From Pseudomonadota bacterium (GTDB taxonomy: Bacteria; Pseudomonadota; Gammaproteobacteria; Steroidobacterales; MnTg04), in the NCBI GenBank assembly GCA_022560735.1, contig JADFSO010000024.1, positions 1 through 39,464 of the forward strand: a DNA stretch of 39,464 bases, in the 5' to 3' direction. The notes under the pieces were generated by a model that saw only the letters and a program-made list of their open reading frames with translations, made no database searches and was not told the DNA's origin. Shown piece by piece: positions 9,537 through 18,383 of this stretch (within the stretch, counting starts at the first letter, position 1; each line of letters starts with the position of its first letter). Both the position numbers and the translations under genes were made by a program.

Positions 9537-10352
9537 TCAGTCCTGGCGGCGTGAAGCATCCACCGTCTCCTGGATCCAGCTCAGGGTCTGGGCAAAGCCC
9601 TCTCGATTCGGGCGCGCCCGGAATCCAAGCTCGCTCCGCGCCTTTGCCGATGACACGGCGAAGCTGCACAACAGCGAGTTCAAGGACTCCTGGGAAATCA
9701 GGGGTCTCCGGCCGAGCAGACGCGACCCACGCTCGTCGGCAAAGGCCATCGCTCTCGCTATCCACAGCGGGACTGTGAGCCTGGGGCGCTTCGACCCGGC
9801 GATTTGCGTAACGCAGTCGATCATGTCACCGAAGCTCATCACCTCGCCAGCAAGTATATACGTCTCGCCAAGCCGGCCCTTCTCGGCAGCAAGCAGGATT
9901 CCCTGCACGACATCGTCGACATGGACGTAAGTGAGGGTCGATTGCTCGACTCCCGCGATCAGCGCAGGAAAGGTGCCCCTGGCGAGCTTGGTGAAGGTTT
10001 CGCCAATGAGGCTCGGATCTCCCTCACCGTAGACGGCACACGGAAGGACCGTCACCAGCGGCAGCTGTTGCTGCGCGAAATGCTGTGCGATGCGGTGGGC
10101 TTCGAGCTTCGTGCGTTCATATTCGCAGGTGAACCGACCGCAGTGCTCAAAGGTCTCATCCGCTACCTGGTCTCCGGTTTGACCGAGTTCGTACCAGGCC
10201 GCAAGATGGAATGCTGTACCGCAACCTTGCATTGCGCGACGCAGCGAGGCGGGATCGGTGATGTCGCCCTGGAAAATGCGGATACGATTTGATTCGTGCA
10301 GCTGGCTCTTTGCCGGGTTGCGTACGCGATCATCATACGCAGCTAACATCAT
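9537..10352 (-). pseudogene. NAD-dependent epimerase/dehydratase (extended SDR), eroded
   Basis: The reading frame resembles extended SDR epimerases (RIFQGDITDPASLRRAM, CGTAFHLAAWYE, YERTKLEAHRIA, VLPCAVYGEGD, TYVHVDDVVQGI, GETYILAG). Two essential parts are absent. The N-terminal NAD-binding strand with the TGATGFIG glycine motif is missing, since the frame begins at the RNPAK equivalent. Between YELGQTG and DQVADETFEH about 35-40 residues are missing in frame, including the region that normally holds the catalytic Ser. The YxxxK pair is still visible in YERTK. With no cofactor-binding motif this cannot be a working enzyme as it stands. It lies next to another relic, marking a degraded zone. 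Confidence 0.7.
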
Positions 10353-10547
10353 TGTGAATGCAAGCCAGCGCAATCGAACTTGGTGCTGAAGAAAACATAA
10401 TCACTCTTTTGCCATTTTTTTCTGAACTGGCCGGGTGGCTCGCGACAGTCCTCCCCCGGCATTGGCCACAGTGGCTGGCAATCAATCGTTATGTAGTTTC
10501 CGTCGGCACCCTGCTCGTACCATGCAGGTTCATTTCAGGTTTGCTGC

Positions 10548-12887
10548 TTATTGTCCGAGTTCAACACGTATACCTATCCAGCCACCCCGCACAGCGCCGG
10601 GTCCCAGGAAGCGCGGATCGTTAAATGCGGGCCCCAAGACTGCTTCCGGTTCGCCCAGCAAACCAAAGGTCTCGTATTCGACATCGAATAGATTCTCCAC
10701 TTTGGCAATCACCGTAATGAAGTCGTTGAGGCGGTACTCGCCACGGAAATTTACCATGGCGTAACCATCCGTTTCGTCCAGCAAATTCGCTTCGTCACCG
10801 CGCAGGAACCGACCAGAGTTCAAGACGATATTCCCACCCAGTGTCAATTGAGGTGAGACAACGACGTTGACGCCAAACTTCAGTAAATGTTCCGGAATAC
10901 CGGGTATACGATCGCCTTTCTCGACAGCGATCTTGCCGTCGCTATTGGTAAAAGGATGGTTTGGGCTGGCGGTCGTAAACGAATCGTCAAATTCCGCATT
11001 GACGAACACATAGTTGACGAACCAGTTTAGTCGGCCATAGTCGCCGCTCAATCCGATTTCGACGCCTCTGCGCACGGTGTCGCCGACATTATCGAAAAAT
11101 CCTTCGTTCGCTGATACACCGCCCGTGGTCTGGAAAATAATGTCATCTGCATTTGTGGTATGAAACACACCGGCATTCCAAGTCAGGTTGCCGCCACCAG
11201 GGCCGCCTATTTGTTTGACTTGCCCCCGCAAGCCGCCCTCAAAACTCCTGGCCACCACCTGCTCCAGCGGCGGATCGGCCAGAAAGGCATTGGGGAGGTT
11301 ACACGGGACGTCGGGATCGGAACAGATGAGTTCCACCGGTGTCGGGACGCGTGAAGACTCACCGTAGCTGCCATATACGTTAAGTGACGGCATCGCCTGC
11401 CAGGTCAGACCTACAGTCGGGTTGAATCGATGGAACCGATGATTTCCATTCAACTCTGGTTGAACGCCGGACAGGTCATCTATCTTTATCCGGGTAGTAT
11501 TAAACCGCCCCGCCACGGTGAGCGTGATCTCCTTGGTCAGATAATGGATGTTGGTGAAAAAGAGCGACCCTGTTCGCGTACGCGTCGCAACTTCTGTTGC
11601 CTCGTCGGGCACAAAGCGACCGCTTCCCGTCGTACTCCGGTCCGTTTCCAAAAAGGCTACTTCAACCATCGAACGAAACTCGGCGTCCCCCTGCTGATAC
11701 GCCGCACCGAAGATGAACCGATTCTTGCGACCAAAGAGATCGTGCAGAAATGTCTGTTGAATTGAACTGCCAAAGGATTCTTGCTGGAGCACGCCGATAT
11801 TATTGATCGCCTTGAAGTCGACGGCATTCTCGAAGAAATTGCCGTTCTGGTCGAGTACGATGTCGAAGTCGTCCACTGCCGTGCACTCCTCGTCGCCATC
11901 CAGATCTTCGAATTCGTCAACCAGGATCTGCTCGCCTGCGATATTGCACTCTTCGAACTCCGTTCCGTCACCGTTGAAAGAATCCGTAACGATGTCACGA
12001 TAAAACACGTTGCCCGACAGCAACATGGTTTCACCGAACCAGTGCGTGCCATCGATGATCACCATCTTCATATTGTTATCGGTAATATCCGGTGACGTGA
12101 AGACGGTTTTACGATCGATGTCCAAAAGCTGTACGGGAACCGGGCCATTTCCGATCAATTTGCTGTCACCATAAATAAAACCAATATCGATGGTGCTGTC
12201 CTCGCCGCGCCAGCCGGCCGCGCCGAAGAAATTCTTAACCTCGGAAGGCGATTTATCTCGCCAGCCGTCTTCGTCGAAGTAGTTTACGGTGGCGAAATAA
12301 CCGAATTGGCCGTTATTCCAGCCGGCTTCCGCCTGACCGACGAGCCGGCCGAAGGATCCGCCGTAGATTTCACCACGGTAACCGGGATGGGTGAAGCCAT
12401 CCTTTGTCTCAATTGACAACGAACCACCCAAGGTATTCAGGCCGAACAGGGGATTGGCTCCGCCGATTAAATTGATGCTGGCGATGGCGGATTCCGGTAT
12501 CAGTTCCCAGTTGATCGTGTCGCCGAACGGTTCCATGATCCGGACGCCGTCCTGGTAAACCGCGATTCCCTGCGGCAGTCCCAGCAAGGGGGAAGCTGTG
12601 AATCCGCGGTATTGCACATCCGGTTGCAGCGGATTATTCTGCGCCGCATTGATATTCACACCGCCGAGATTCCGATTCATGAATTCGGTCAGATCGAGTG
12701 ACTGACTCTGGTCCAGATCGTTACTGCTTGCAGTCTGGACATTGGCGGGTATCACTTTTTTGGGAAAGCCGACGCCGTGGGTGGGCGTTATTCCGATGAC
12801 TACAATTTCATCTATCTGTTCTGTGTCCTGCGCAAAAGAACTAGTCGCCAATAATGAAATGTACAGCCCCAGAAAAAAAATGGGCAT
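10548..12887 (-). CDS. TonB-dependent outer-membrane receptor
   Basis: The receptor has about 779 residues. An N-terminal hydrophobic signal (MPIFFLGLYISLLATSSFAQ) is followed by the TonB-box-like QIDEIVVIG. The plug domain contains YRGFTASPLLGLPQGIAVYQ, VRIMEPFGDTINW and NPLFGLNTLGGSLSIET. A 22-strand-type barrel ends in WIGIRVELGQ. The start is uncertain: ATG 12887 has only a weak GGAA upstream, and the frame stays open to TTG 13193 with a sequence that does not look coding. The plug style is common among marine gammaproteobacterial receptors of unknown substrate. An unusually acidic loop (about 11810-11985) carries DxDG- and DxNG-type patterns. It sits at the left end of the quinoprotein island, so transport of a metal complex is possible but unproven. 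Confidence 0.88.
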   Translation of the reverse strand: MPIFFLGLYISLLATSSFAQDTEQIDEIVVIGITPTHGVGFPKKVIPANVQTASSNDLDQSQSLDLTEFMNRNLGGVNINAAQNNPLQPDVQYRGFTASPLLGLPQGIAVYQDGVRIMEPFGDTINWELIPESAIASINLIGGANPLFGLNTLGGSLSIETKDGFTHPGYRGEIYGGSFGRLVGQAEAGWNNGQFGYFATVNYFDEDGWRDKSPSEVKNFFGAAGWRGEDSTIDIGFIYGDSKLIGNGPVPVQLLDIDRKTVFTSPDITDNNMKMVIIDGTHWFGETMLLSGNVFYRDIVTDSFNGDGTEFEECNIAGEQILVDEFEDLDGDEECTAVDDFDIVLDQNGNFFENAVDFKAINNIGVLQQESFGSSIQQTFLHDLFGRKNRFIFGAAYQQGDAEFRSMVEVAFLETDRSTTGSGRFVPDEATEVATRTRTGSLFFTNIHYLTKEITLTVAGRFNTTRIKIDDLSGVQPELNGNHRFHRFNPTVGLTWQAMPSLNVYGSYGESSRVPTPVELICSDPDVPCNLPNAFLADPPLEQVVARSFEGGLRGQVKQIGGPGGGNLTWNAGVFHTTNADDIIFQTTGGVSANEGFFDNVGDTVRRGVEIGLSGDYGRLNWFVNYVFVNAEFDDSFTTASPNHPFTNSDGKIAVEKGDRIPGIPEHLLKFGVNVVVSPQLTLGGNIVLNSGRFLRGDEANLLDETDGYAMVNFRGEYRLNDFITVIAKVENLFDVEYETFGLLGEPEAVLGPAFNDPRFLGPGAVRGGWIGIRVELGQ

Positions 12888-13793
12888 CGCTTTTCCAAAC
12901 TCATTGCTTTTGGGCCAATCTATTGATAATCCCCTTGCATAATCGTTTTTTTCTTTGCTTGCAGTTTCAGGAGAAGACTTGAAAAATAATAGGAATAATT
13001 CCTGATAAAGGAAGGCAGCCCCCAGCAATCGTAAGGCCAGATTGGCGGTTGAACGCAGCTCCTGAACAATCGTATTTCTAATGTTGTGAATAACACGCAT
13101 AGGTCCGGCCAGCAAGATTCCTAAAAACAGGGTGGTAACTGGCAGCAAAGGCCGGAATCGAGGGCTCATGGCGAATAGATTTATTTGCTTCAAAATCGTA
13201 CGATATCGGATTCTTCATAGCAGAGCTAGGAAAAAATTTCGTTACGATCAATTGAGAGCACGTATCTGCTATTTACGAATAAAACTCCTGATCCGCATCA
13301 TCCTGAGCCAGAATACGAAGATCTGGCCGATCAGTTAAGCCCAGAACGAAATACCATGACCACCACGGTCCCGAGCCCGACCACCCGATTGCCGGAATTA
13401 CGAGCGTTCTTGCATATCGCCGGATAAGCTGAAACCAATTAACGTCTAATACGGGCGTGGACTGGCGATTCTGGGCCGACGAAAGATAAATTAACTGCAC
13501 ACACTAGCCATTGGACGACAAAAACATTACGATTACAGAATGAGAAGCGTCAACCAGTTGGACTGACATGTTTCTTAATTTCGGTAGCAATTTATCCGAC
13601 AGGAATTGTTGACAAATAATGTTTTACAAACATAAAGAGACTTGCGCCGTACTCGGCGCGACTGCAAAGGCGTGTTGGGCGATGAGTATGTCAACGATTG
13701 GCTCCTCTCGCCTGCAGCGCCGAGCGTAGCATAGGTGGGGATACGCATTAGTAGCAGAACGAGAGTTCGGCCACATTGAAATCTGACGGCGCG
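12888..13793. other. Long intergenic stretch between TonB receptor and DoxX-like gene
   Basis: About 900 bases. The receptor frame continues open to 13193, with hydrophobic but non-homologous translation. The rest contains only weak small frames. I could assign no gene. A sigma70-like promoter candidate near 13609-13636 faces the DoxX-like gene. Confidence 0.4.
13609..13636 (+). promoter_or_regulatory. Candidate sigma70 promoter for the DoxX-like gene
   Basis: A perfect -35 TTGACA (13609-13614) is followed, after 16 bases, by CATAAA (13631-13636; four of six matches to TATAAT). It lies about 155 bases before the DoxX-like start in otherwise AT-rich non-coding DNA. It was read by eye only. 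Confidence 0.35.
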
Positions 13794-14282
13794 ATGCGAC
13801 ACCCGGGCCAATGGCTGGCGGTACTGCGGATTGCCACCGGAGTCTGGTTCATTAAGGCCATTTGGACCAAATGGGTCCTGCTCGGCGGAATTTTACCCGT
13901 GCCAATGGCATCTCAGCGCTGGATAGAGACGATGCCGAAAATCCTGGAGGGGTATGCTGAAATCAATCCACTGGCCTGGTTGAGAAGCATTCTCCAGCAC
14001 AGTGTCATACCCAACGTGGAAATATTCGCGCATCTGACTGCCATTGGTGAAGGGCTTGTCGGGATCGGATTGACTCTTGGCCTGCTCACCAGGACATCAG
14101 CAGTTGGAGGTTTTTTTCTGCTCCTAATTTACGAGTTCGGTGCAATGGGTTTGCCGTTTTCGCGACACGGACTTCGGTTCCTGATGCTTGTTGCCGTCGT
14201 GGCATTTTTCTTTGCTCGCGCCGGCGCTGTCTGGGGATGCGACGCCTGGTTAAGCCGACGGTCCACTGCCCGATTGTTGTAA
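13794..14282 (+). CDS. DoxX-like integral membrane protein
   Basis: The protein of about 162 residues has four hydrophobic segments and the DoxX/DoxD-like pattern VLRIATGVWFIKAIWTKW near the start, then GEGLVGIGLTLGLLTRTSA and FRFFFARAGAVWG-type ends. DoxX-family proteins are small inner-membrane proteins. DoxD is a subunit of thiosulfate:quinone oxidoreductase, but most relatives have no proven role. ATG 13794 is the first ATG; a TTG at 13776 adds six residues and neither has a good ribosome binding site. It converges with the YVTN gene, the two stops being three bases apart. The SoxYZ-like and SoxH-like genes further right hint at sulfur-type redox chemistry, but that link is inference. Confidence 0.7.
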   Translation: MRHPGQWLAVLRIATGVWFIKAIWTKWVLLGGILPVPMASQRWIETMPKILEGYAEINPLAWLRSILQHSVIPNVEIFAHLTAIGEGLVGIGLTLGLLTRTSAVGGFFLLLIYEFGAMGLPFSRHGLRFLMLVAVVAFFFARAGAVWGCDAWLSRRSTARLL

Positions 14283-14285
14283 ATT

Positions 14286-15419
14286 CTATGGAGATGGTCG
14301 CGGATTCGGCCCGATCGCGACGCCCCATGGTGATTCACCAACTTTGATCTTGGTTACTACGTCCATCGATTCGGTACTAACCACAGTAACATCGTCCGAA
14401 GGTCCATTTGCCGTATACAGGAAACGCTCATCTTCGGTAAGTACAATACCCCATGCCCTGGGGCCGACCTCGACCGAACCAACGACTTTTAAAGTGCTCA
14501 GGTCAATTGCCGATACCGTTTTTCCACGACCATTGGCCACGTAGAGTCGCTTGCTATCCGAGGTGATTACCATGCCCACAGGCTTTGCCGTAGCATCGAG
14601 TTCTATGGTTGCGACAACTTCGTGACTGACGACGTCTATCACCGTGATTGAATGCGCCAATTCAGCTGAGACAAACGCTCGCAACCCGTCGCGGGTAAAT
14701 ACTACATCACGCGGCCGTAAGCCAACAGCGATCGTCGCGATGACGGTTCCGCTGTTGGCATCCAGCACGGTAACCGCATGATCGGTTTCACTCGTGACAT
14801 AAACCAACCTACCATCAGGGCTGACACGAACGCCCTCCGGCTCACGGCCGACGGCAATTGTTTTCATAATTTCGCCACTGACTATATCTACGATAGTCGC
14901 CTGATCCGAATCTTCATTGGAAACAAACAGGCGCCGGCCGTCCGCACTGAGGTCAAACTGTTCCGGGTCTGATCCGCCCGGTAGCACCTGCTCCAGATTG
15001 GCCGTCAAAACATCAACAACTGCAATACCGTCTTTGGTTTTGTCCGTTCCCTGTTTTTCGCAGTCCTCGTCAGACATGGATGGAGGACATTTCGGCGACC
15101 CTGACAATGCAACAAATACTTTTTCCCCGGCGTTACCTACCCTGATGCCGCGTGGCCGCCGACCAACGTTCAAAGTGGCTATGACTTGATTGCTTACTGT
15201 CGATATGATCGAAATATCACCGGAATCCTCGTTGCTGACATAAACGAATTCTCCGCCCGCTGGCCACCGCACCTCGGTTGAGGCTGGCGTTTCGCCTTCT
15301 TTCCCCTCTTGAGATCCGGTCTCAATATTCGGTGTCTCGTCGCAGCCAGCTAAAATGACGAGCATTAGAAATAGTCGGAAAAACGAACCCGTACTCCAAT
15401 TCAACCCTACGTTACGCAT
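14286..15419 (-). CDS. YVTN-type beta-propeller lipoprotein, PQQ-catabolism-associated type
   Basis: The 377-residue protein has lipobox LAGC (Cys26) and about seven YVTN repeats (FVYVSNEDSGDISII, RLFVSNEDSDQATIV, LVYVTSETDHAVTVL, RLYVANGRGKTVSAI, FLYTANGPSDDVTVV). It matches the description of PQQ-dependent catabolism-associated beta-propeller proteins (TIGR03866), which occur with PQQ alcohol dehydrogenases and an ABC exporter. No such exporter is seen here. A Cys-containing insert (PKCPPSMSDEDCEKQG) sits in the second repeat. The start ATG 15419 has only a weak upstream GGG. It probably lies in the periplasm as a scaffold or sensor. The role is inferred from the neighbourhood. Confidence 0.8.
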   Translation of the reverse strand: MRNVGLNWSTGSFFRLFLMLVILAGCDETPNIETGSQEGKEGETPASTEVRWPAGGEFVYVSNEDSGDISIISTVSNQVIATLNVGRRPRGIRVGNAGEKVFVALSGSPKCPPSMSDEDCEKQGTDKTKDGIAVVDVLTANLEQVLPGGSDPEQFDLSADGRRLFVSNEDSDQATIVDIVSGEIMKTIAVGREPEGVRVSPDGRLVYVTSETDHAVTVLDANSGTVIATIAVGLRPRDVVFTRDGLRAFVSAELAHSITVIDVVSHEVVATIELDATAKPVGMVITSDSKRLYVANGRGKTVSAIDLSTLKVVGSVEVGPRAWGIVLTEDERFLYTANGPSDDVTVVSTESMDVVTKIKVGESPWGVAIGPNPRPSP

Positions 15420-15512
15420 GCTTTATGACCCATGGAAAGTCGTTTTGCGGTGACGCACAAGACCCGCTAGCCCGGTTTTCGCAGGACTCTTGTAACTACC
15501 GATGTCTGCTGA

Positions 15513-16073
15513 TTACTGCGATTTTGCTGTATGCGCTGCAATCATATCCATCAGCGGCGGTGACAGGCAATCGTAGGGCTCAAGACCCAGGTGCCGCAGT
15601 CGTCCCCGAACGCCGTCCATATCGTCAGGTGAGAATCCGGACTCGATAATCGACGAGACAAAGGCAGCAAACTCTGGCGCTGACCACCCCGAATCACTAG
15701 AAAGTTCGGTGTGGATAAAGTCCAGACCGTGAAAACAGTGACTGGTATTTTCTATGCGGCCGTACATGTGTACGCCACAGTCCTTACAAGCATGCCGCTG
15801 GATGGCCGCAGATTCGTCAACGATTTCAAGCTTATCCCCATTCGCGGATACGTTAACACTGTCCCTGGAAACAACGGCTACCATAGAGAATAAAGCGCCG
15901 CTTGGTTTCCAGCACTTGCTGCAGCCGCAAACATGGTTGTGGGCAGTTTGTGATTCAACCGTCACTTCAACGGGATCGGTATCACATTGACAGGTCAATT
16001 TGCCGCCGGTGAAGCTGTCACTTCCTGCCTGAACGCCGTTGTCAATTGACGGATGCAAAGATGGTGTGGTCAT
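15513..16073 (-). CDS. gfa: S-(hydroxymethyl)glutathione synthase (GFA)
   Basis: The 186-residue cytoplasmic enzyme speeds formation of S-hydroxymethylglutathione from formaldehyde and glutathione. All seven family zinc-site cysteines are visible: C28 and C30 (CQC), C49, C51 and C54 (CGCSKC), C96 and C99 (CKDC). Conserved blocks [44 protein letters not shown] and [16 protein letters not shown] match Paracoccus-type Gfa closely, and the length is normal. AGGGGGA about eight bases before ATG 16073 supports the start. Its product is the substrate of the class III alcohol dehydrogenase at 31606, on the other side of the methanol dehydrogenase genes, so both belong to the same formaldehyde pathway. 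Confidence 0.93.
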   Translation of the reverse strand: MTTPSLHPSIDNGVQAGSDSFTGGKLTCQCDTDPVEVTVESQTAHNHVCGCSKCWKPSGALFSMVAVVSRDSVNVSANGDKLEIVDESAAIQRHACKDCGVHMYGRIENTSHCFHGLDFIHTELSSDSGWSAPEFAAFVSSIIESGFSPDDMDGVRGRLRHLGLEPYDCLSPPLMDMIAAHTAKSQ

Positions 16074-16495
16074 TATCGTTTCCCCCTTTTTCCGTGCCTG
16101 TTATTTTTTCTTGCAGAACCTGTAATTATAGCTATATGAAGCTGGAATGGGTAGTCTTCCGTCGTCGTATGTTGCTTTTCTGTGCTTCGAGTCGGTGCCT
16201 TCCCGCTATATGCCCAAAACTGCCGGCCCGTCGTACGGCGTCGTTTGATTCAAACCACCGCGGGCACCGACCGGCGGACTCGCGATATTCACAACTGACA
16301 GCGCAGGAAAGAAACTCTTCTACCGCTGCGCAGAGCCCAGTGAAACGACGTGCAAAACTATGCGACGACCGTGATCGGTATCTCAAAGGGGAATCGAATG
16401 CAAGCACAACTGGAAGCATTGATTAAGAATTTGGTCTGCCAGCCTGCATATTGTACGAAAGATGTAAAAGCGCATTAAAGTATTTTTTGTGCTGG
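16074..16495. other. Intergenic stretch between gfa and a secreted-protein gene
   Basis: Longer frames on either strand here have no homology-like features. The only item with a good ribosome binding site is the 26-codon frame at 16398. A T-rich tract (TATTTTTT) follows that small frame near 16481. Confidence 0.4.
16398..16478 (+). CDS. Possible 26-residue peptide
   Basis: ATG 16398 is preceded by AAGGGG with seven bases spacing, an unusually good ribosome binding site. The frame ends at TAA 16476-16478. The peptide begins MQAQLEALIKNL and holds two cysteines four residues apart around a QPAY core. It lacks the Glu-x3-Tyr of the PQQ precursor PqqA. It may be a real small protein or chance; only the ribosome binding site supports it. 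Confidence 0.25.
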   Translation: MQAQLEALIKNLVCQPAYCTKDVKAH

Positions 16496-16915
16496 CTATT
16501 CGGTTTCCTCACCGCCTGCGTGCCATTCACCACCTCCGCTAAGGCATTGCTTTTTGGCACGTGCCAACACCTGTTCCGATTTATCGTAAAGAAATATTTT
16601 TACGGGCATGACGATTCCAGGTTCGAAAACCAGTCGATTGCAATACCCGGTATACGAAGCTGGGCAATACGCTACAAATCGCGTCGTGGTTTGGACCTTC
16701 GCCAGAGCCTGTGCATCGGTTTTCCATTGGCATACACCAGATTCGAAAGAAGTTCGTTCCAGCGAAATGTTTTCGAAACAAGTTGTCGTGGTTTCATCTT
16801 GCGCGTCGCTTTTATTGTGAATGACAACACAACTACCAGCTGCCTCAACAGCTGTCTGGGCGAATGCTGTTCCCACCATCGAAATCAACAGAAATACCGA
16901 CAGAATTCGCACCAT
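16496..16915 (-). CDS. Small secreted Cys-containing protein, function unknown
   Basis: The 139-residue protein has a clear signal peptide (MVRILSVFLLISMVGTAFAQ). AGGGAG four bases before ATG 16915 fixes the start. The mature part has six cysteines (SCVV, TTCFEN, GVCQW, AYCPAS, GYCNR, KQCLS), an even number that fits disulfides in the periplasm. I do not recognise the family. It lies 59 bases after the MxaD-like gene on the same strand and may share its transcript. Its place in the quinoprotein island makes a periplasmic accessory role plausible, but that is inference. Confidence 0.7.
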   Translation of the reverse strand: MVRILSVFLLISMVGTAFAQTAVEAAGSCVVIHNKSDAQDETTTTCFENISLERTSFESGVCQWKTDAQALAKVQTTTRFVAYCPASYTGYCNRLVFEPGIVMPVKIFLYDKSEQVLARAKKQCLSGGGEWHAGGEETE

Positions 16916-16974
16916 CAAACTCCCTGTAAACTGACCCACCCCATTTGTATTTTTCCTGAGCGTGAAGCGGCTGT

Positions 16975-17397
16975 TTACGCTGCCCCGAACTTGTCAATCA
17001 ACGCAGTAAAACCACCTTTGTATACACCGGAAATTGCCGCTTGCGCATCAGCTTCCGGGGTCTCGTGCGGCTCGAATTCGCTCGACCACGTCACGATGGA
17101 AACCGAAGTGTCCCCACTCACTTCAAGAGTAGATTGATAATTTCGAACCGGTAACGGGCCAGCATCCAGAATAGTGTAGGTGTAACTTCGCGCCTCATCG
17201 TCATTCTCATCGAGGCGCTCGACAATCTTGCTGCCATCGACTAAGGTCAGGTAGCGGATCGAGCTGTCCCCACTACCCGCCGCCTCGCATGTAGCAATGG
17301 CCGGATGCCAAGTATCCAGCCGGTTAAAATCACCGATGACTGACCAAATATCCGCCGCGGACGCGTTGAGTGAGACTGATTCTTTTACTGTCGTCAT
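16975..17397 (-). CDS. SRPBCC-family protein, MxaD-like
   Basis: The 140-residue START/Bet v1-type (SRPBCC) domain begins VKESVSLNASAADIWSVIGDF and continues with DTWHPAI, GPLPVRNYQSTLEV and GVYKGGFTALID. These blocks resemble MxaD-family proteins that accompany methanol dehydrogenases; MxaD was reported to help methanol dehydrogenase pass electrons to its cytochrome. This copy has no signal peptide, unlike periplasmic MxaD, so it may act in the cytoplasm. AAGGAG eight bases before ATG 17397 is a strong ribosome binding site. It is divergent from the ankyrin gene at 17509. The SRPBCC call is firm and the MxaD-like role is inferred from the neighbours. Confidence 0.8.
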   Translation of the reverse strand: MTTVKESVSLNASAADIWSVIGDFNRLDTWHPAIATCEAAGSGDSSIRYLTLVDGSKIVERLDENDDEARSYTYTILDAGPLPVRNYQSTLEVSGDTSVSIVTWSSEFEPHETPEADAQAAISGVYKGGFTALIDKFGAA

Positions 17398-17508
17398 TGT
17401 CAAGGCTCCTTGCAAGGGCACCGATGGTGCACAATATCATTTCCCACAAGAAATTGTTAGGATTCACAACGCTGCAACCATAAGCGACTCGATCGGGGAG
17501 GCCGGGCG

Positions 17509-18375
17509 ATGAAAATACAGGTGGCGCTAATTTGCTTCATTCTGTTCGTGGGTATCGATGTCTTCGCTGCGGATTCCGAAGAGTTTCGAATTCTGAATCT
17601 GAGCCTTTTGGACGCGGCGAAAAAGGGTGAGTCGCAACTCGTCTTGTCCAAACTGAAAGAAGGCGCGTCCATACGCACGCGCGATCGCTTCGGCAACTCA
17701 GCCTTGATATATGCGGCGCGCACTGCCCACGTCGATACGGCCAGAATCTTACTGGACGCCGGAGCACAGGTAAATCAAGCTAATGTTGCCGGCAACACGC
17801 CATTGTTCGAGGCGGCCGGTAGTGGAGATGAGGACTTGGTGCGCTTGCTGCTGGATAGCGATGCCAACCCCAACGCCGTTAATATCAAGAACGTATCGCC
17901 ACTTTCTAATGCTATATTTCACCAGCATGCGGCTGTCGGCGCGCTGCTGTTGCAATACGGTGCCAGGGCCGATTTCGTGGATAATACCGGTAAAAGCGGT
18001 GCGGTGTATGCGGCAGCCAATGGTGAAACACGAATACTCCGCCAATTGTTGGACGCTCACAGGGGGTCAGAAATTTCGGTAGATGCGCGCTACACGCATG
18101 ACCTGACGCTGTTGATGTGGGCCGCGGGTTACGGCCAGACTGATGTCGTCGAAATGCTCACGGCGCGGGGTGCGAAGTTGGATTTAGTCGATGACCGCGG
18201 CAAATCCGCGTTACTGATGGCAGCCGAAGAAGGTCACTCCAATGTTGTCAGATTCTTGCTCAATAAGGGCAGCAATAGAGTGTTACGCGACAAGAACGGC
18301 CGAACAGCGCACGATCTGGCGCTGTTGGGCGGACACGAAGAAACAACGCGCGTGCTGACGGAATCAGCGAATTGA
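17509..18375 (+). CDS. Secreted ankyrin-repeat protein
   Basis: The 288-residue protein has a signal peptide (MKIQVALICFILFVGIDVFA) and about seven ankyrin repeats from residue 30 (LLDAAKKGESQLVLSKL, GNSALIYAARTAHVDTARIL, GNTPLFEAAGSGDEDLVRLL, TLLMWAAGYGQTDVVEML, GKSALLMAAEEGHSNVVRFL). Ankyrin repeats mediate protein contacts, so a periplasmic adaptor is likely. GGGGAGG seven bases before ATG 17509 supports the start. It converges with the diheme cytochrome c gene, only eight bases separating the stops. Ankyrin genes recur next to PQQ alcohol dehydrogenases in proteobacteria, but no function is established. Confidence 0.85.
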   Translation: MKIQVALICFILFVGIDVFAADSEEFRILNLSLLDAAKKGESQLVLSKLKEGASIRTRDRFGNSALIYAARTAHVDTARILLDAGAQVNQANVAGNTPLFEAAGSGDEDLVRLLLDSDANPNAVNIKNVSPLSNAIFHQHAAVGALLLQYGARADFVDNTGKSGAVYAAANGETRILRQLLDAHRGSEISVDARYTHDLTLLMWAAGYGQTDVVEMLTARGAKLDLVDDRGKSALLMAAEEGHSNVVRFLLNKGSNRVLRDKNGRTAHDLALLGGHEETTRVLTESAN

Positions 18376-18383
18376 GACAGTTT

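Noticed and set aside
12888..13193. Extra 102-residue N-terminus of the first TonB receptor
   Set aside because: The only far-upstream starts are TTG 13193 and ATG 13169; the translation is not receptor-like and precedes a second, better placed signal peptide.
16132..16419. Minus-strand frame of 95 residues between gfa and the secreted gene
   Set aside because: Arg/Ser-rich composition, no ribosome binding site, no family resemblance.
16398..16478. Small peptide as pqqA, the PQQ precursor
   Set aside because: It lacks the Glu-x3-Tyr pair that becomes PQQ, and no other pqq gene is near.
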